Below are positions 1 to 11,326 of a stretch of DNA of 64,000 nt, in pieces. The translations under genes and the position numbers were made by a program. Within the stretch, counting starts at the first letter, position 1; each line of letters opens with the position of its first letter. The notes beneath the pieces were generated by a model that did no database searches, was not told the origin of the DNA, and saw only the letters and a program-made list of their open reading frames with translations. Source of the stretch: Dipteronia dyeriana (taxonomy: Eukaryota; Streptophyta; Magnoliopsida; Sapindales; Sapindaceae); contig CM065302.1 of the NCBI GenBank assembly GCA_032871835.1, forward strand, positions 2,665,094-2,729,093, read 5' to 3'.

Positions 1-430
1 AATAATTAAATTTTAAATAAATCTAATTAGATAACAAAATAGTGGGGTGTACTAATAAAAATATATTATAATAAAATTCAAGAAAGGGTATTCTTGATAT
101 TAAATGGGTTTGTTTACAAAATATAGATTTTTAAAATATTTTAGGGGTATAATTATAAAAAGAACGTACATACAGTTTTTGAAGAGTGTCAATATCGTCA
201 TTCAAATTTTATCCTAAAGTATTTTGGGTCCAGCAAAAAATACCAGTCACAAAAGGACTAAGGGCTTTTAATGTAGACCAAGCGTTCCTTTCTTTTACTG
301 CAGCCCGAAATATACAAGCTTTTAATGCAGTCTAATTTGGGTCAACAACTTTCAATATATATATATATAAATACATACCAAAATTTCAAATCAGTACGCA
401 CTGATATAACTTCTTCATTGCATTGGATAT
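1..430. other. AT-rich intergenic DNA
   Basis: No gene seen. The stretch is AT-rich with short poly(A) and poly(T) runs and a short TA microsatellite near 353-370. The small open frames here are low-complexity and show no codon structure or motif. Confidence 0.6.
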
Positions 431-556
431 GGACCATTAGATTTACATACTTTAACTCAAAGTGTATGCACTTATACTCAAAGTGTATACACTTGTCAAA
501 ACTTCTCCATGATCAATAGTTCATATATAACGCACTGATATAACAGTGCACACTAG
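431..556 (+). repeat. Dispersed repeat, copy A
   Basis: This segment is repeated in the same orientation at about 22952-23064. Both contain 'ggaccattagatttacat', then 'actcaaagtgtatg', then a 'cttgtcaaaac' block, and both end in a 'cactgatata/cactaatgta' stretch. Copy A has an extra internal duplication of 'ctcaaagtgtat'. A weaker third relative may lie at 650-715. No terminal inverted repeats or coding capacity are visible, so the repeat class is unknown. Confidence 0.6.
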
Positions 557-1284
557 TAAGCAAACCACTATATATATATATATATATATATACACACGAA
601 AATTTTCATATAAGTGCGTACTGATGGAATTATATAAGAATATTGAATACGAATCGTTTATTATACATACTTTGATTTGGTATGTATACACTTGTCCTTA
701 TATAATTCCATCGGCATTCATTGATAGAAAAATGACTGATATATATATATATAAAGAGAGAGAGAGAGTTGTCCCACATGTCTCCCTCGTCTATTTCACT
801 TTAACTATATATATGTCAGATGAGGTGCAAAAAAATATATAAACTTAATATAATAGTTTTTTTAATAAAAAATTCAATAATAAAATAAAATTATTGTTTT
901 GAATTAAAACTAAGGGTTAAAAAATAATATTAAATTAAATAATTTGATAAATAGATAGACATCAGAGCAACATCAAAGAATTGAAACAGATGAACATTAT
1001 TATTGCAGGATATGTTTTTATTATTTTTTTCATGTTGATTTTATTATGTGTTTTAATTATTATTTTCATGTATTATTGTAGGAACCACATAAAACCTTAA
1101 AAGCGATCAACGTTTAAAAAAATTGAAATTTCAACAAAAATTAGGGACTAACTTGATAATCCCCCAAAATTTTATTTGATGAAGCATGACTTTATGTCAT
1201 TTTATTATGTATACAATTATATATTATTACGGAAAAAAAAAACACAACATAATTTTTGAGATTATTTTGTTATAGCAATTGAAT
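557..1284. other. AT-rich spacer with microsatellites
   Basis: No gene seen. It holds a TA run at about 570-592 and an AT run passing into GA repeats at about 741-768. The rest is unstructured AT-rich sequence. Confidence 0.6.
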
Positions 1285-1295
1285 ATATTGTATTC

Positions 1296-1489
1296 ACCAA
1301 TCATGTGTTGGTATGAGTGGTTCGGTGCTCTTATCCCTTAAGCAAGGTCGTGGGTTCAACCCCCTGGTGAACGGAGCTACACATATTGGTAGCACTTTAC
1401 TCCTTAGTGGGCCGACCCGGTGCGAGTCCGGATTAGTTGGGGTGTGGACAAGACCGATTGCACCGTATAGTGGATCCCCAAAAAAAAAA
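1296..1489 (+). mobile_element. tRNA-derived SINE with poly(A) tail
   Basis: The body is about 194 bp. Near 1310 there is an A-box-like segment (TATGAGTGGTTCGG) and at about 1351-1362 a B-box-like segment (GGGTTCAACCCC), the spacing expected of an internal RNA polymerase III promoter. It ends in a run of A at 1479-1490. The flanks carry an 11-bp perfect target-site duplication, ATATTGTATTC, at 1285-1295 and 1490-1500. Box pair, A tail and duplication together identify a SINE, moved by LINE-encoded reverse transcriptase. The family name is not assigned. The perfect duplication suggests a fairly young insertion. Confidence 0.85.
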
Positions 1490-1500
1490 ATATTGTATTC

Positions 1501-2502
1501 TAATTGTACATATAATTATCACGGTGTTGGATGTTTAAAAATTAGCCGACATGATCAAAATTTGTAGTTAACATAATTCATCTTGAATTATTTACTAAAA
1601 ATATTATCTATTTTTTAAAATTATTTACACTTATACAGTATTATCTTTTATAAATATTTTTTGGGGGAAGGGATGAATAAAATATTGTGTTAATATTAAT
1701 TTTTAATTAAAGCATATTACAAAACAATTTCAAAGTCATGAACACACTTTTTCTTCCTTACCAATTTCAAATGCCAATTTACCTAAAAAAAATCTAATTT
1801 TTTTATAATTTTAATAAGAGATTTCAATTTAGAAATTTTGCATTGTGTCGAAGCAACAAACAAGAAATGCCATCCATCATTGTGTCGTTTAGTCTTTTCA
1901 TAGTTGAAATCAAGAAAATAATGGTATTTGGGAAATAGTTATGTATAATTTCAAATGATATAGTATATAAATTGTCAATTTCACATTATTCACTACATAA
2001 TCTTATAATTTATAGAATATTAACATTACACATGACAATATGACATATCATTTATATAAAAAAAAAAATTGGGATTTTTTTTTGGAATGCATAACATTTC
2101 TCCTTTGGGAAAAGAAGATTTAATCAAAACTAATTAGGAGAACATTGCTTACTTAATATTCCTTCTTATCTCATATTATATTTGCTAAAATGAGCAATTA
2201 TTCATTGAAAATTAGAATGATCATCTCTTTAAAAAGATTTTTTTTGCTAAAACATTATGTATTTTAAAATTTTATAAAATGTATAAAAAATCTCATGACT
2301 CATATATCTACTTTTATAATGTGGGAAGGGTCCCCCTACAATTTACGGTTGTATAAGGCAAAGCTACAAATGTGAGATAATATATACTATGTCAAAGACT
2401 CAAAGGTATATCAAAGTTTAAACTTTTGCACTAGAACTTCATACAAATTTAAAATTTTAGAGGGAATAAATAGAAACAATAGATGTTGTTACAAGATTTT
2501 AA
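1501..2502. other. AT-rich intergenic DNA with one dispersed repeat
   Basis: No gene seen. A block at about 2095-2215 (fragments 'agatttaatc', 'aattaggagaacat', 'cttatctcat', 'tttgctaaaatgagca') is repeated with divergence at about 23300-23395. Confidence 0.5.
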
Positions 2503-3597
2503 GGGTCCGTCCTGTAAGCGTTTTTCAGTTTCTGTTTTTCGAAAATGAATATGAAAACAATATTTTTGGTTTCATTTTCGATTTCTGAAAACGCGTCTGG
2601 TAGCAAATACTGAAAGCTGTATTTTGAAAATGAAAACGGAAAAAACGCGTCTGGTAGGTTAACCGAAAACTATCAAAAATTGAAATATCAATTTTAGTAT
2701 TTTGTTTAATATTATTACAACTATAAACAAACTGATTAAATAATTAACCAACATAATTTTTGTATTGTAATTTTTAAATTAAACAAAAGTAACACATCAA
2801 AAATTAATTCAAAAAAATATATCAAAAAAATGAATTAATCAAAACTAAACTCTTAAATTATAAATAAATAATTATAATATATATATATATATTTATATAT
2901 TATATTAATATATATATATACATATTATTATAATTTATATTATAATAATATATATATTATTTTATATATTAAAAATTGTTATATTTTTTATGAAATATTA
3001 TTATATTTTTATATTACATTTTTATATATATGTAAATATATAATATTTGATATTATATATATGTATATATAATATTATATATTTATAAATATATATATAT
3101 ATATATATAGTATTAATATACATATATATATATATAATAATATTATATATATTATTACATATATATTATTATATTAATAATAATAATAATATATATATAT
3201 TATAGAATATTATTTCATAATATTTACATAATTATAAAATATTATCTATTATACTATATAATATTTTATATAATATTTATATATAGTAATATATATATTA
3301 TATATCAATATTATATATTATTATATATTATAATATATAGTATAATATTAATATACAATATTATATATTATAATATATATATATATATATTATATATGAT
3401 ATATTAATTATAATATATAAGAGGGGTATTTTGGTAATTTAAAAATCTTATTCCGTCTTGTCCTAGTTATATCAAACGCAAAACAATACAATTAATAGTT
3501 TAAGATTTTTTTAAAAAATATATATAAAAAAAGTTAAAAACAAAAACGAAAAACGAAAAACGAAAAACAAGTATTTTGTGTTTTTCAAATCATTCGA
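2503..3597 (+). repeat. TIR element unit 1, 3'-truncated
   Basis: This is the first of two tandem left units of the TAA-flanked TIR family: 5' terminal repeat, subterminal AACGCGTCTGGTA motifs, a long TA core (about 2875-3420), then the 3' subterminal stretch 'gtattttgtgtttttcaaat'. It stops there, lacking about 140-160 bp of 3' end found at 17115-17256 and 38579-38720. The second unit begins at once. Confidence 0.7.
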
Positions 3598-4471
3598 GGG
3601 CCCGTCCTGTAAGCATTTTTCAGTTGTTGTTTTTAGAAAATAAAAATGAAAATGAAAACAGTATTTTTGGTTTCATTTTCGATTTCTGAAAACGCGTCTG
3701 GTAACAAATACTGAAAGCTGTATTTTGAAAATGAAAACGGAAAAAACACGTATGGTAGGTTAACCGAAAATTATCAAAAATTAAAATATCAATTTTAGTA
3801 TTTTGTCTAATATTATTACAACTATAAACAAATTGATTAAATAATTAACTAATATAATTTTTGTATTGTTATTTTTAAATTAAACAAAAGTAACACATCA
3901 AAAATTAATTCAAAAAAACATATCAAAAAAATGAATTAATCAAAACTAAACTCTTAAATTATAAATAAATAATTATAATATATATATATATATAATAAAA
4001 AATATAATTGTATATATTATATTAATATATATATATATACATATTACAATAATATATTAAATATTATATTTTTATATATACATAATACATGACATTATAT
4101 CCTATGTAAATATATATATATATATATATAAATATATAATATATATAGTATAAATATACATATATATATATTAATAATATATATATATATATATTATAGA
4201 ATATTATTTCATAATATTTTCATAATTATAAAATATTATATATTATAATATATAATTATTAATTATATATATATGATATATTAATATTATTTGATATATA
4301 ATATATAATATATATTATTATATATATTATATATTATATATTTACAATATTATATATTAATTTATTATATTTATATATAGTAATATATATTATTATATTA
4401 TATTATTTTAAAATATTATATATTAATTTACTAATTATATATAATATTTTATATAATATTCATATTTTCAC
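3598..4471 (+). repeat. TIR element unit 2, left part (left of virus)
   Basis: A second left end (GGGCCCGTCCTGTAAGCA) with the same subterminal sequence as unit 1, running into a TA-rich core that ends abruptly at viral sequence near 4472. The missing right part is at 16891-17256. Confidence 0.7.
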
Positions 4472-5047
4472 AGAAAGGATCAAAGCCAAGTTTTCCCCAC
4501 AGACGGCCTTCCAACGGCCTTAACAGGGTACTTTTCTGGCCAGACGCAGTCAAAGATGGATGGATCTCAAAAGCCAAACTAGTCAGTACGGGGCTTTGTT
4601 AAACCTGAGTTCATCCTAGCCAGCATCATTCTGGTTCCGGATGTGTCCAGGGTGTCCAGCCGATATACTAAACCAGTATACAAAAATCTGTTCTGATATG
4701 CAGGGTCCTCATACGAGGCAAGCATAGAGCATACTAGGATCTTGAAGAATCATAGTTTCAGACATAGAACCGTCTGAAGATCAGGAGAAGAAAACTGTTT
4801 AGAAAGCCATTAAACACAAACACGCAAGCTTTATTGATTTTCTGATAACCCTTTTTTTTACAGAGAGGATCGGTTCCTTATATAGGGAAAGGAGACCTCA
4901 CCTGGCTGGCAAGCATATCTTACAAGGGATAAGGCATAAGGCGATGGCCGACACAAACAAGATAAACACGACAAAGCAATAAAGAAAACAGGAAGCTGGT
5001 CGGACAGTTGGAGGATAATAATAATAAAGCAGGAGAGGGCGGAGCAG
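4472..5047 (-). promoter_or_regulatory. Pararetrovirus promoter, poly(A) signal and leader fragment
   Basis: This viral non-coding region follows the polyprotein end. On the minus strand a TATA box (TATATAAGG) lies at 4876-4884, and about 45 bp downstream is AATAAA at 4830-4835. A poly(A) signal just after the transcription start is the caulimovirid arrangement that produces terminally redundant RNA. The following leader runs to about 4472, where host TA-rich DNA begins. I found no tRNA-Met primer-binding match (TGGTATCAGAGC), so that part of the leader seems lost. As integrated, the promoter points out of the virus into host DNA, not toward the viral genes. Confidence 0.7.
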
Positions 5048-7411
5048 TCATGGACTGCTTAAATTACAAGTGGAGTGATATTCGTCATCCGAGTCGAGGG
5101 CCCCACAGATGGAACAGGGCCACGTGTCAGCCTGGTCTTGGGAGTCCTGAAGGAAAGAGTTCAGGAGAGGATGCAAACTTCTCGTGGGGTCTCTTGGGAC
5201 GTCAGGAAGGATAAAGAGCACATCCGTATTGTCATTGTTGACGTCACAAAGGAAATTAAAAAAGGGTATCTGGATATTGGTGTGAAACAGCAGTTCGTAG
5301 TCGTACGATGTATCCCACTCGTAGGAGATGTTAGGGGTCCAAAGAAGCTGAGTATGTGGGCTATATCTGTAGGGTCTGTTAAAGATCCAAATACAGTAGA
5401 CTTTGGAGCCCTGTTCAGGGTCTATTTTCCAAAGATGGTACTGGCCCATGAGACTGGTAAGTTCGGTCTGCCAAACCGATAGGGGCTTGAACCATTGAAG
5501 AAAAGTTTGGAGGTTGACCGAGGTAGGGCTCTGGACGAAGCCATACAGTGACTGGAGAGGGAATACCATGGCATGGTGATGGAGAACCGATAAGCACCAC
5601 AGGAACCATAACACCTGGTCTGGATAGTAGTAGAACGGAGGTGATATAAAAGGGTCGAGAAAAGGTTTACTGGGGTTGGCTAACTGGTGGTGGCAGCCTT
5701 GACTGTTGATTTGAGATAGATATCTTGGAAGATACAGTCTTGAAAAATTTTGAATTTGTTGGACAGTGGGGAGATGGCCTGGCGTGGAGGCTGATATAAA
5801 CTCTGGTGGGAACATAGGTGGCAGTGGGGGAGAAGGTGACGCAGTAGATGATGAGGCTTGGGAAGTCATCATGTAAATAAAGGGGACATGACCGTTACGG
5901 GAGAGGAGGGTGACAGGGCGAGGTCGTGAGAGCATATCTGGGATAATGTTATGGTAGCCTTTAATGTGTTTGACTGAAAAGTCATATCTGGAGAACCAAT
6001 TTTTAAGTCTTAGGAGCTGGGGATTTGGAGGGAGTTTGTTGCGGAACTCAAAAACCTTGGGGAAGGACGAGTTGTCCATCTCAATGGTAAATTTGGTGGT
6101 TCTGAGGTGGAAGTCAAACTTGGAGATTCCGTTTTTTACAGCAAGGATCTCCTTGTAGATGGTGTGAAAGTGTTTCTGGGATTCTTTGAATTGACCGCTG
6201 GCGTGGCCACAGTAATGACGCTTTCTTTGTGTTTCTTCAATGAGGATAGCCCCCCAGAAGTGGTCACTGGCGTCTGTTTGCAGAATGAGGTTCCCTGATG
6301 AAGGAATATGCAAGGGAGGAGGCTTTTGTGCAATGCTTTTAAGGTGGGATATTGCCTTGGTGTGGAGGGTGGTCCATTGTGGAGGATCCTTCTTGAGAAG
6401 CTTGGATAAGCAGGAGGTGTAGCGACTGGCTTGTGGAATGAAGTCTCTGATGTAGTTGACAATGCCAAGGAACTGTTGGAGTTGTTTCTGCGAGAGGTTG
6501 GAATCTGGAAAGACAAGAAGTTGCCTTGCAAGGTGGGGCCCAGAGGCATAAGATCCATCTTTGATTTTCATGCCAAGAAACTCAATTTCTGTGACACCTA
6601 CCGAGCTCTTTTTTTCTGATAACATGATTCCATATTTATCAAAGATATGGTGAAACTGTTGTAGAAGAGCACTGTGTGATTCCTTGTCTGAAGAAAATAG
6701 AAGAATGTCGTCAATGTATAGTAGGGCCGTGTGTAGTATTGGACGGAAAATTCTGGTGACTGCCTTTTGGAATAGGGAAGGGGCTGTCTTTAGCCCAAAA
6801 GGAAGGACGGTCCAATGATAGTGGGCATTAGGGAGGCAAAAGGCCGTTTTGTGCCGATCTGAAGGATGGATCCCAATTTACCAGAAGGCCCCCTTCAAGT
6901 CAAACTTGGAAAAGATAGTGGCCCCAGGAATCTGAGAAAATAGCGAATTGGCTCTGGGAACCGGGAACTTATCATCCTGGAGGAAGAGATTAAGGGGCTT
7001 GTAATCAATTACGAGCCGTTTCTTTCCCCTGTCTTGCTCTGATCTTTTTTCAACGTAAAATGCTTGGCAGACCCAAGAAGAAGAGGTGGACTCTATTAGA
7101 CCTTGTCTGAGAAGGTCATTGCATTCTTCTGTGGCTAGGGATAGGTCGGAGGGAGACATGCCAGTGTGAGTCGCTTTTGTGGGATTGACATCTTCATTGA
7201 GTTTGAAAGGAAGCTTTATGAAGAAGTCAGGATTTTTCCATAGGGGGTAAGGATGTTTGAAGTCAGCATGGCTGTTGGTGGAGAATTGTAAGAGCTTTTC
7301 TTGAACTTGTCGAAAGTCAGGATTGATGATTGAAAGGGGGAAAATTTTTGGGACATCAATAAAGGGTTTGAACTCTCTTTTGAATCGGATTCCCTGAGGT
7401 AAAATTCTGAT
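5048..7411 (-). pseudogene. Pararetrovirus RT-RNase H region, left copy
   Basis: Reverse transcriptase followed by RNase H and a C-terminal extension, read in one frame from 7411 to 5048. An in-frame TAA at 6878-6880, inside the RT fingers/palm after the GAFW motif, breaks it. Visible motifs are the LVIDYKPLN block, the catalytic YIDD at about 6707-6718, and RNase H acidic positions in LQTDASD, YKEILAV and IEMDNSS, with a late aspartate before MLSR. After RNase H come about 290 further residues ending near a cysteine pair (CSICGALDSDD). In a live virus this would copy pregenomic RNA into DNA and degrade the template. A stop also separates it from the protease part upstream. Confidence 0.88.
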
Positions 7412-8197
7412 CTATTTGGACTGGCTGTAGATATCCCATCCAATGAGGATATCCTTGTCAGGAAGATGAGTTCCAATGACATGGGTCCAGAGTGTAAACG
7501 ATGGGAAAAACTGTAAGCCGATTTTATTTCTGGAGACCAAATAGGTGTTGAAGAGTTGTCCGTCTGCTGCTAAGAACTGGTTCTTTTCTTCTTTACAGGC
7601 CTCAGTAGGGAGAACGCTGGGGTTCATCATAGAAGAGTGGGTTCCTGTGTCAAAATAGGCAATGACTGGGATAGGTTTGGAATACTTTGTGGCTAGTATC
7701 TGAATCTTGATTTGTGGGCCAGAGATTTCATTGTTGGTGGCCTGGTAAGCTTCTGACGGGGAGTCAGGATCTGGGTAGCTTGAGTGCTCTGAGGAGCTGG
7801 ACTCATGATCTTCAGAGTCTGGGATCATGAAAGATGTCAACTGGTTGACGTCTTCTTGTTCTGAGAAATAAGATTCAATGTCAGCATCTGAGGGAATCAC
7901 TTCTGCAACATGCCTGAGCTGTTGTATAAGTTTGGCCGACTTTGTTCTTTTGTTGGGGCATTGTTTGACATAATGTCCTTCTTGTCCGCAGGCAAAACAC
8001 TTGTTAGACTTGTTCCATGACCTTCTTGTCTTTTTTCTGTAGTATTTGTAGTTCCTGGGATGTGAGAAACCTTTTGGGTTTTGGGTTTTGGGTTCTGGAC
8101 GCCTTTCTCCTGTAAGGCCTATTTGCCTTGCAGTTACAATGCTCATTGGAGCTGCACTTGAGATTGTAATTCGGAGGAAATTTACAATGTTTATCAT
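7412..8197 (-). pseudogene. Pararetrovirus CCHC finger and aspartic protease, left copy
   Basis: A 261-codon frame. Near residues 68-84 is a CX2CX4HX4C zinc knuckle (CFACGQEGHYVKQCPNK), the RNA-binding finger at the C end of caulimovirid coat proteins. An acidic linker follows, then a retropepsin-like protease with the active-site triplet in YFDTGTHSS near residue 185. In the virus the protease would cut the polyprotein. The frame is shifted relative to the upstream coat frame, overlapping it at 8004-8197, and ends in a TAG at 7412-7414 before RT. The same shift and stop occur in the right copy. Confidence 0.88.
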
Positions 8198-10019
8198 ATT
8201 TTTTCCCTTCCCTGATCATTTTTGAAAAAACTCGTTGTGTAGCACAGAGTTTTTCTAGAGCAGTATGAGTAAACATGTGAATTTCTCCTAAAGTGATGTC
8301 TCTGAGGCTTCTTCCTGAGAACTCAATCAACCTTTGAAGTTCTCCTTGGAGTTCTGAGGGGAGAGAATTTAAATACACTTGTCTCAGAGTTTCATCATTG
8401 ATTCCACCGAGAGCATGATATCTAAAGGACATGCGTCTATAGTGGTAATCAATATCTTCTTTGTTTAATGAGCACACCGTCATTTCGAAGAATTCTTGTC
8501 TGGTCTGTTTATAGAACTGAGAAGCGTCTCCGAGAAATTCTCTGAAGACTATTCCTGTTGCTATAGAAACAGATCCACATCTGACCAATTGTAACTGTCT
8601 GTATTCTCCGAGAGCCTGGTACCAATCCCTGAGAGATCCGGTGAATCTAGAGACAAACTCTCTCAGAATGGATTCTGTATTGTCGCATCCTTTGGCAATT
8701 TGGAGGTCTAGCCATGCACTCATTTCTGACATTCTTTTTCTCCATTGGCGGGGAGCGACATCGTCAAAATTGAACCAGGGACCATTTGTAGGTTTTGGAG
8801 GAGGATCGTGTGTTTGTGCTCTACCTCTTTGGTCTGGTGGTTCGTCAACCGGAGGTGGTTCCTCAGAAGTTTCTACTGAGGATTCAGATGTGGCAACTGT
8901 CTGTGTAGACGGTTGCGGGTCAGGTCTGGTAGCTAGGTAGATTTGAGAGAGGTCAGGTAGGGCATCTGGATCTGAATAGCTTGGAGAATTCGGTGTTTTA
9001 TTGGTGTGATATGTTTCCCATGATGAAGCGGAAGAGGATTCTGTAGGTTCTGTTTCTGTAGGACTGTCAGAGGTATCTGAAGAGGAAAATTGGCGGGAAG
9101 ATGTGTAGAAGGCATGTTTTCGGTAATTTGGTGGTGAGCGTTTGTGGGAGGTATGTGTCTTCTTTTTCTTGTCTTTACCTGTTGATGATCGTTCGGTAGG
9201 TAAAGGTGGGTATTTCCGGAAAAGGTCTCCAGTTGATTTAAAAAACTGGGAATGGTCAGGAGGCCTTGAAGGAGGTGGTGGTGACTGAGTTGGAATCACC
9301 AAGGACGGAGGATAAGGATGTGGGCTCGGGAGGTAAGGTGTACTGGTAAAGTGGTCTCTCGTTATTTGGTCTAGCTGGTCCTTGAGACGTCTGATTTCCC
9401 TTTCTTTGTTATCAAAATCAGGACCGAAATATCCTTGGCTGATATACTGGTGAAGGTCAACATCCAACCTAGAAACTCTGGATTGCAAGTCTGTATACAT
9501 GTTTCGTAACGTAGAATCAAGATGTTGTAGCTGGTTGTCATGTTGTGTGACATGATGAGAGACTTTGTCAATCTTCTGGTCAATGGAGTGGAGAACCCTA
9601 TTTTGGACGGTAGCATTACGAGTATGCCAGTTGAGGACCTGTTCAGCCTGGGAAGGCTGTTTGAGAGATCCATCAGGTAAGACTTCTGTTGATTGAATGA
9701 ATGGCCTGGAAAATAAGTTTCTTTCAGGATTTGATGAGGATTCCAGGGGAGGGAAGTCTTTATCGTAACTGGAGGCCATAAAGCATGGGATAGGAGTCGG
9801 GACAGTTGGTAGCAATTTGGTTGGTTCATCTAAAAGTAAACCTTCTTCCTTCAGAATTTGGAGCGCTCTATCATAGATAGGGAGAGGCCTGTTTTTGATT
9901 GGCTGCAGACCAATCCAGGGACTGTGAGGGTCCTTAGGCTTTCTGAATGAGGAGATTGGTTTACAAGATGCCTTCACAGGTTTGTGGCAATTTCTGCATT
10001 CGCAATCTGCATCACACAT
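8004..10019 (-). pseudogene. Pararetrovirus coat-protein region, left copy
   Basis: A 671-codon frame continuous with the movement-protein frame except for a TAG at 10035-10037. It starts at an ATG in a cysteine-rich stretch (CDADCECRNC), then has a coiled-coil-like segment (about residues 130-215, NKEREIRRLKDQLDQI), a Pro/Ser/Thr-rich linker with basic runs, a conserved capsid-like core around WRKRMSEMSAWLDLQI, and a Lys/Arg-rich tail before the CCHC finger in the neighbouring frame. Capsid assembly and RNA binding are the expected roles. The fold assignment is by gene order and composition. Confidence 0.8.
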
Positions 10020-10034
10020 TTCTGGGTCGACATC

Positions 10035-11033
10035 CTAGATGAAGTGTCCGCTGACTCTGTCTGTGTAAATTGGAGTTCCATCAGCCTCAAAATGATGGAT
10101 AGGAATTTCTTGTTCAGTCGTAACAGGTCGAATCATTAGGACTTGAAACACAATGGGAGCACTAGGTATTGTCTCAGTGACAGAGGTACTTGCCTCAGAA
10201 GTACCAATTTGTTCATACGTAGTCTGGATGGAGCCATCAGCTAGCCTAGTAAACTTGGTATCAGCAGCTACAACTGGCGTGATATTTTGGAAAGCCTTCT
10301 CATAGTTGGTGATCCATTTTAGGGGCATGATTTCTGTGAGCTTTTCTCTGGGCAATTGCTTGGGAATCTGGATTTTAGTAGGAACTTCATATTCTCTTTC
10401 AGCTTTGATGATGATGGTATCTCCAGTATGTCCAGGAATGGGAAGATCAAGAGCATGATCTTGAAGCCTGTATGCAATCTGATGGTGTAATGTTGCCATA
10501 TAGGAGTTTGGCATCATAGGGGCTCCCAAGAGTTGGAGCTGGATTTTGAGACAGTTGTGAAGGTTCAGATCCCTGAGAGGGATGTTGAAGTTTGGATAAT
10601 AGGTGAGTGAGATGCTTCCTGCGTGCAGAGTAGATAGGCACATGCCAATTATTGCGTGTTCATATTGTTTGTAAATTGTGTTGAGAAGGGCAATTCTGGC
10701 AGTGACTGGTAATCCTTTTCTACCATGCAAGGTAAGGATTATTCTGATAGCTCCGATGTGTAGATGAGAGTATCCTTCTTTGATCCACTGATTAATAAGA
10801 GGCTGACCAATTTCTAGGTCAACATACTGTTCAGTAGAAGAGGCAGGAATTAAACAATTATCCAAGGCAGTGGATTGGATATACTCCTTTATGGGAGGAG
10901 AACGGTGTTGGACTAAGGCCGTGACGAGTCACGGCCTTAGTTCAACAAGGTGTTGGATCTTGTTTGTCTGTGTTTGTCTAATAGAAACAATAGAGGAAAG
11001 CCTGGTAAGAGTGTTATCAGTGTTGTTTGACAT
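10035..11033 (-). pseudogene. Pararetrovirus movement-protein region, left copy
   Basis: Read leftwards from an ATG at 11031-11033 the frame is open for 34 codons, meets a TGA at 10929-10931 inside a hairpin sequence, and stays open to a TAG at 10035-10037. The part after the TGA (about 280 residues) looks like a 30K-superfamily plant-virus movement protein: a predicted beta-rich core with the segments GRKGLPVTARIALLNT and IPLRDLNLHNCLKIQLQ. Such proteins form tubules through plasmodesmata. There is no usable ATG between the TGA and the conserved core. Confidence 0.8.
10907..10946. repeat. 40-nt hairpin near viral 5' end (left arm)
   Basis: The arms are 18 nt with one mismatch around a 4-nt loop. 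The inner 12 bp pair perfectly (CTAAGGCCGTGA with TCACGGCCTTAG, at 10913-10940). It lies just upstream of the movement-protein core and contains the in-frame TGA. A mirrored copy is at 11414-11453. Confidence 0.85.
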
Positions 11034-11120
11034 TGTTTGAGAATTCCTTTTCTTCTTCTAGCTCTCGTCTAAATCTATAATTCTTCACGTCTGTTGAATA
11101 CACCCATATCCCAGAATCTG

Positions 11121-11239
11121 CCCAGATCACTGAAACAGCACTCCCCCTGTTAAATCCTTACGCCATCTTCAAACGCAGTCGATCACTCTCTAGACGAGTC
11201 ACGACCTTAGTCCAACATTATGACTAAACACAGACAAAA
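11121..11239. other. Single-copy spacer between viral arms
   Basis: 119 bp not shared by the arms. It contains 'gacgagtcacgaccttagtccaac' -like sequence (about 11194-11215), similar to one side of the hairpins at 10907-10946 and 11414-11453, so it is probably viral leader sequence rather than host DNA. It would be the loop of a hairpin transcript. Confidence 0.7.
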
Positions 11240-11326
11240 CAGATTCTGGGATATGGGTGTATTCAACAGACGTGAAGAATTATAGATTTAGACGAGAGCT
11301 AGAAGAAGAAAAGGAATTCTCAAACA

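Larger units (their letters stand above)
4472..11120 (-). mobile_element. Endogenous pararetrovirus, left copy (minus strand)
   Basis: A defective integrated genome of a Caulimoviridae member. Reading leftwards the order is 5' leader piece, movement protein, coat region with coiled coil, CCHC finger plus aspartic protease, RT, RNase H, a C-terminal extension, then a promoter/poly(A) module and part of the leader. There is no integrase domain and no LTR pair, which separates it from Ty3 and Ty1 elements. One polyprotein-like frame carrying the movement protein at the front, inserted in TA-rich DNA, fits florendovirus or petuvirus-like lineages; this is family knowledge, not a search result. 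Several stops and a frame change make it non-functional. Bases 5470-11120 are mirrored by the right copy. Confidence 0.9.

Noticed and set aside
1305..1365. Possible functional tRNA gene
   Set aside because: A-box and B-box are present but no cloverleaf acceptor stem pairs; explained by the SINE.
1313..1567. 84-codon frame on the plus strand
   Set aside because: It lies on the SINE body, a pol III-type non-coding repeat.
8641..9115. Open frames antisense or out of frame to the viral coat region (also mirrored at 13245-13719)
   Set aside because: Shadows of the coat frame; no independent motif, and the same shadows in both arms reflect sequence identity.
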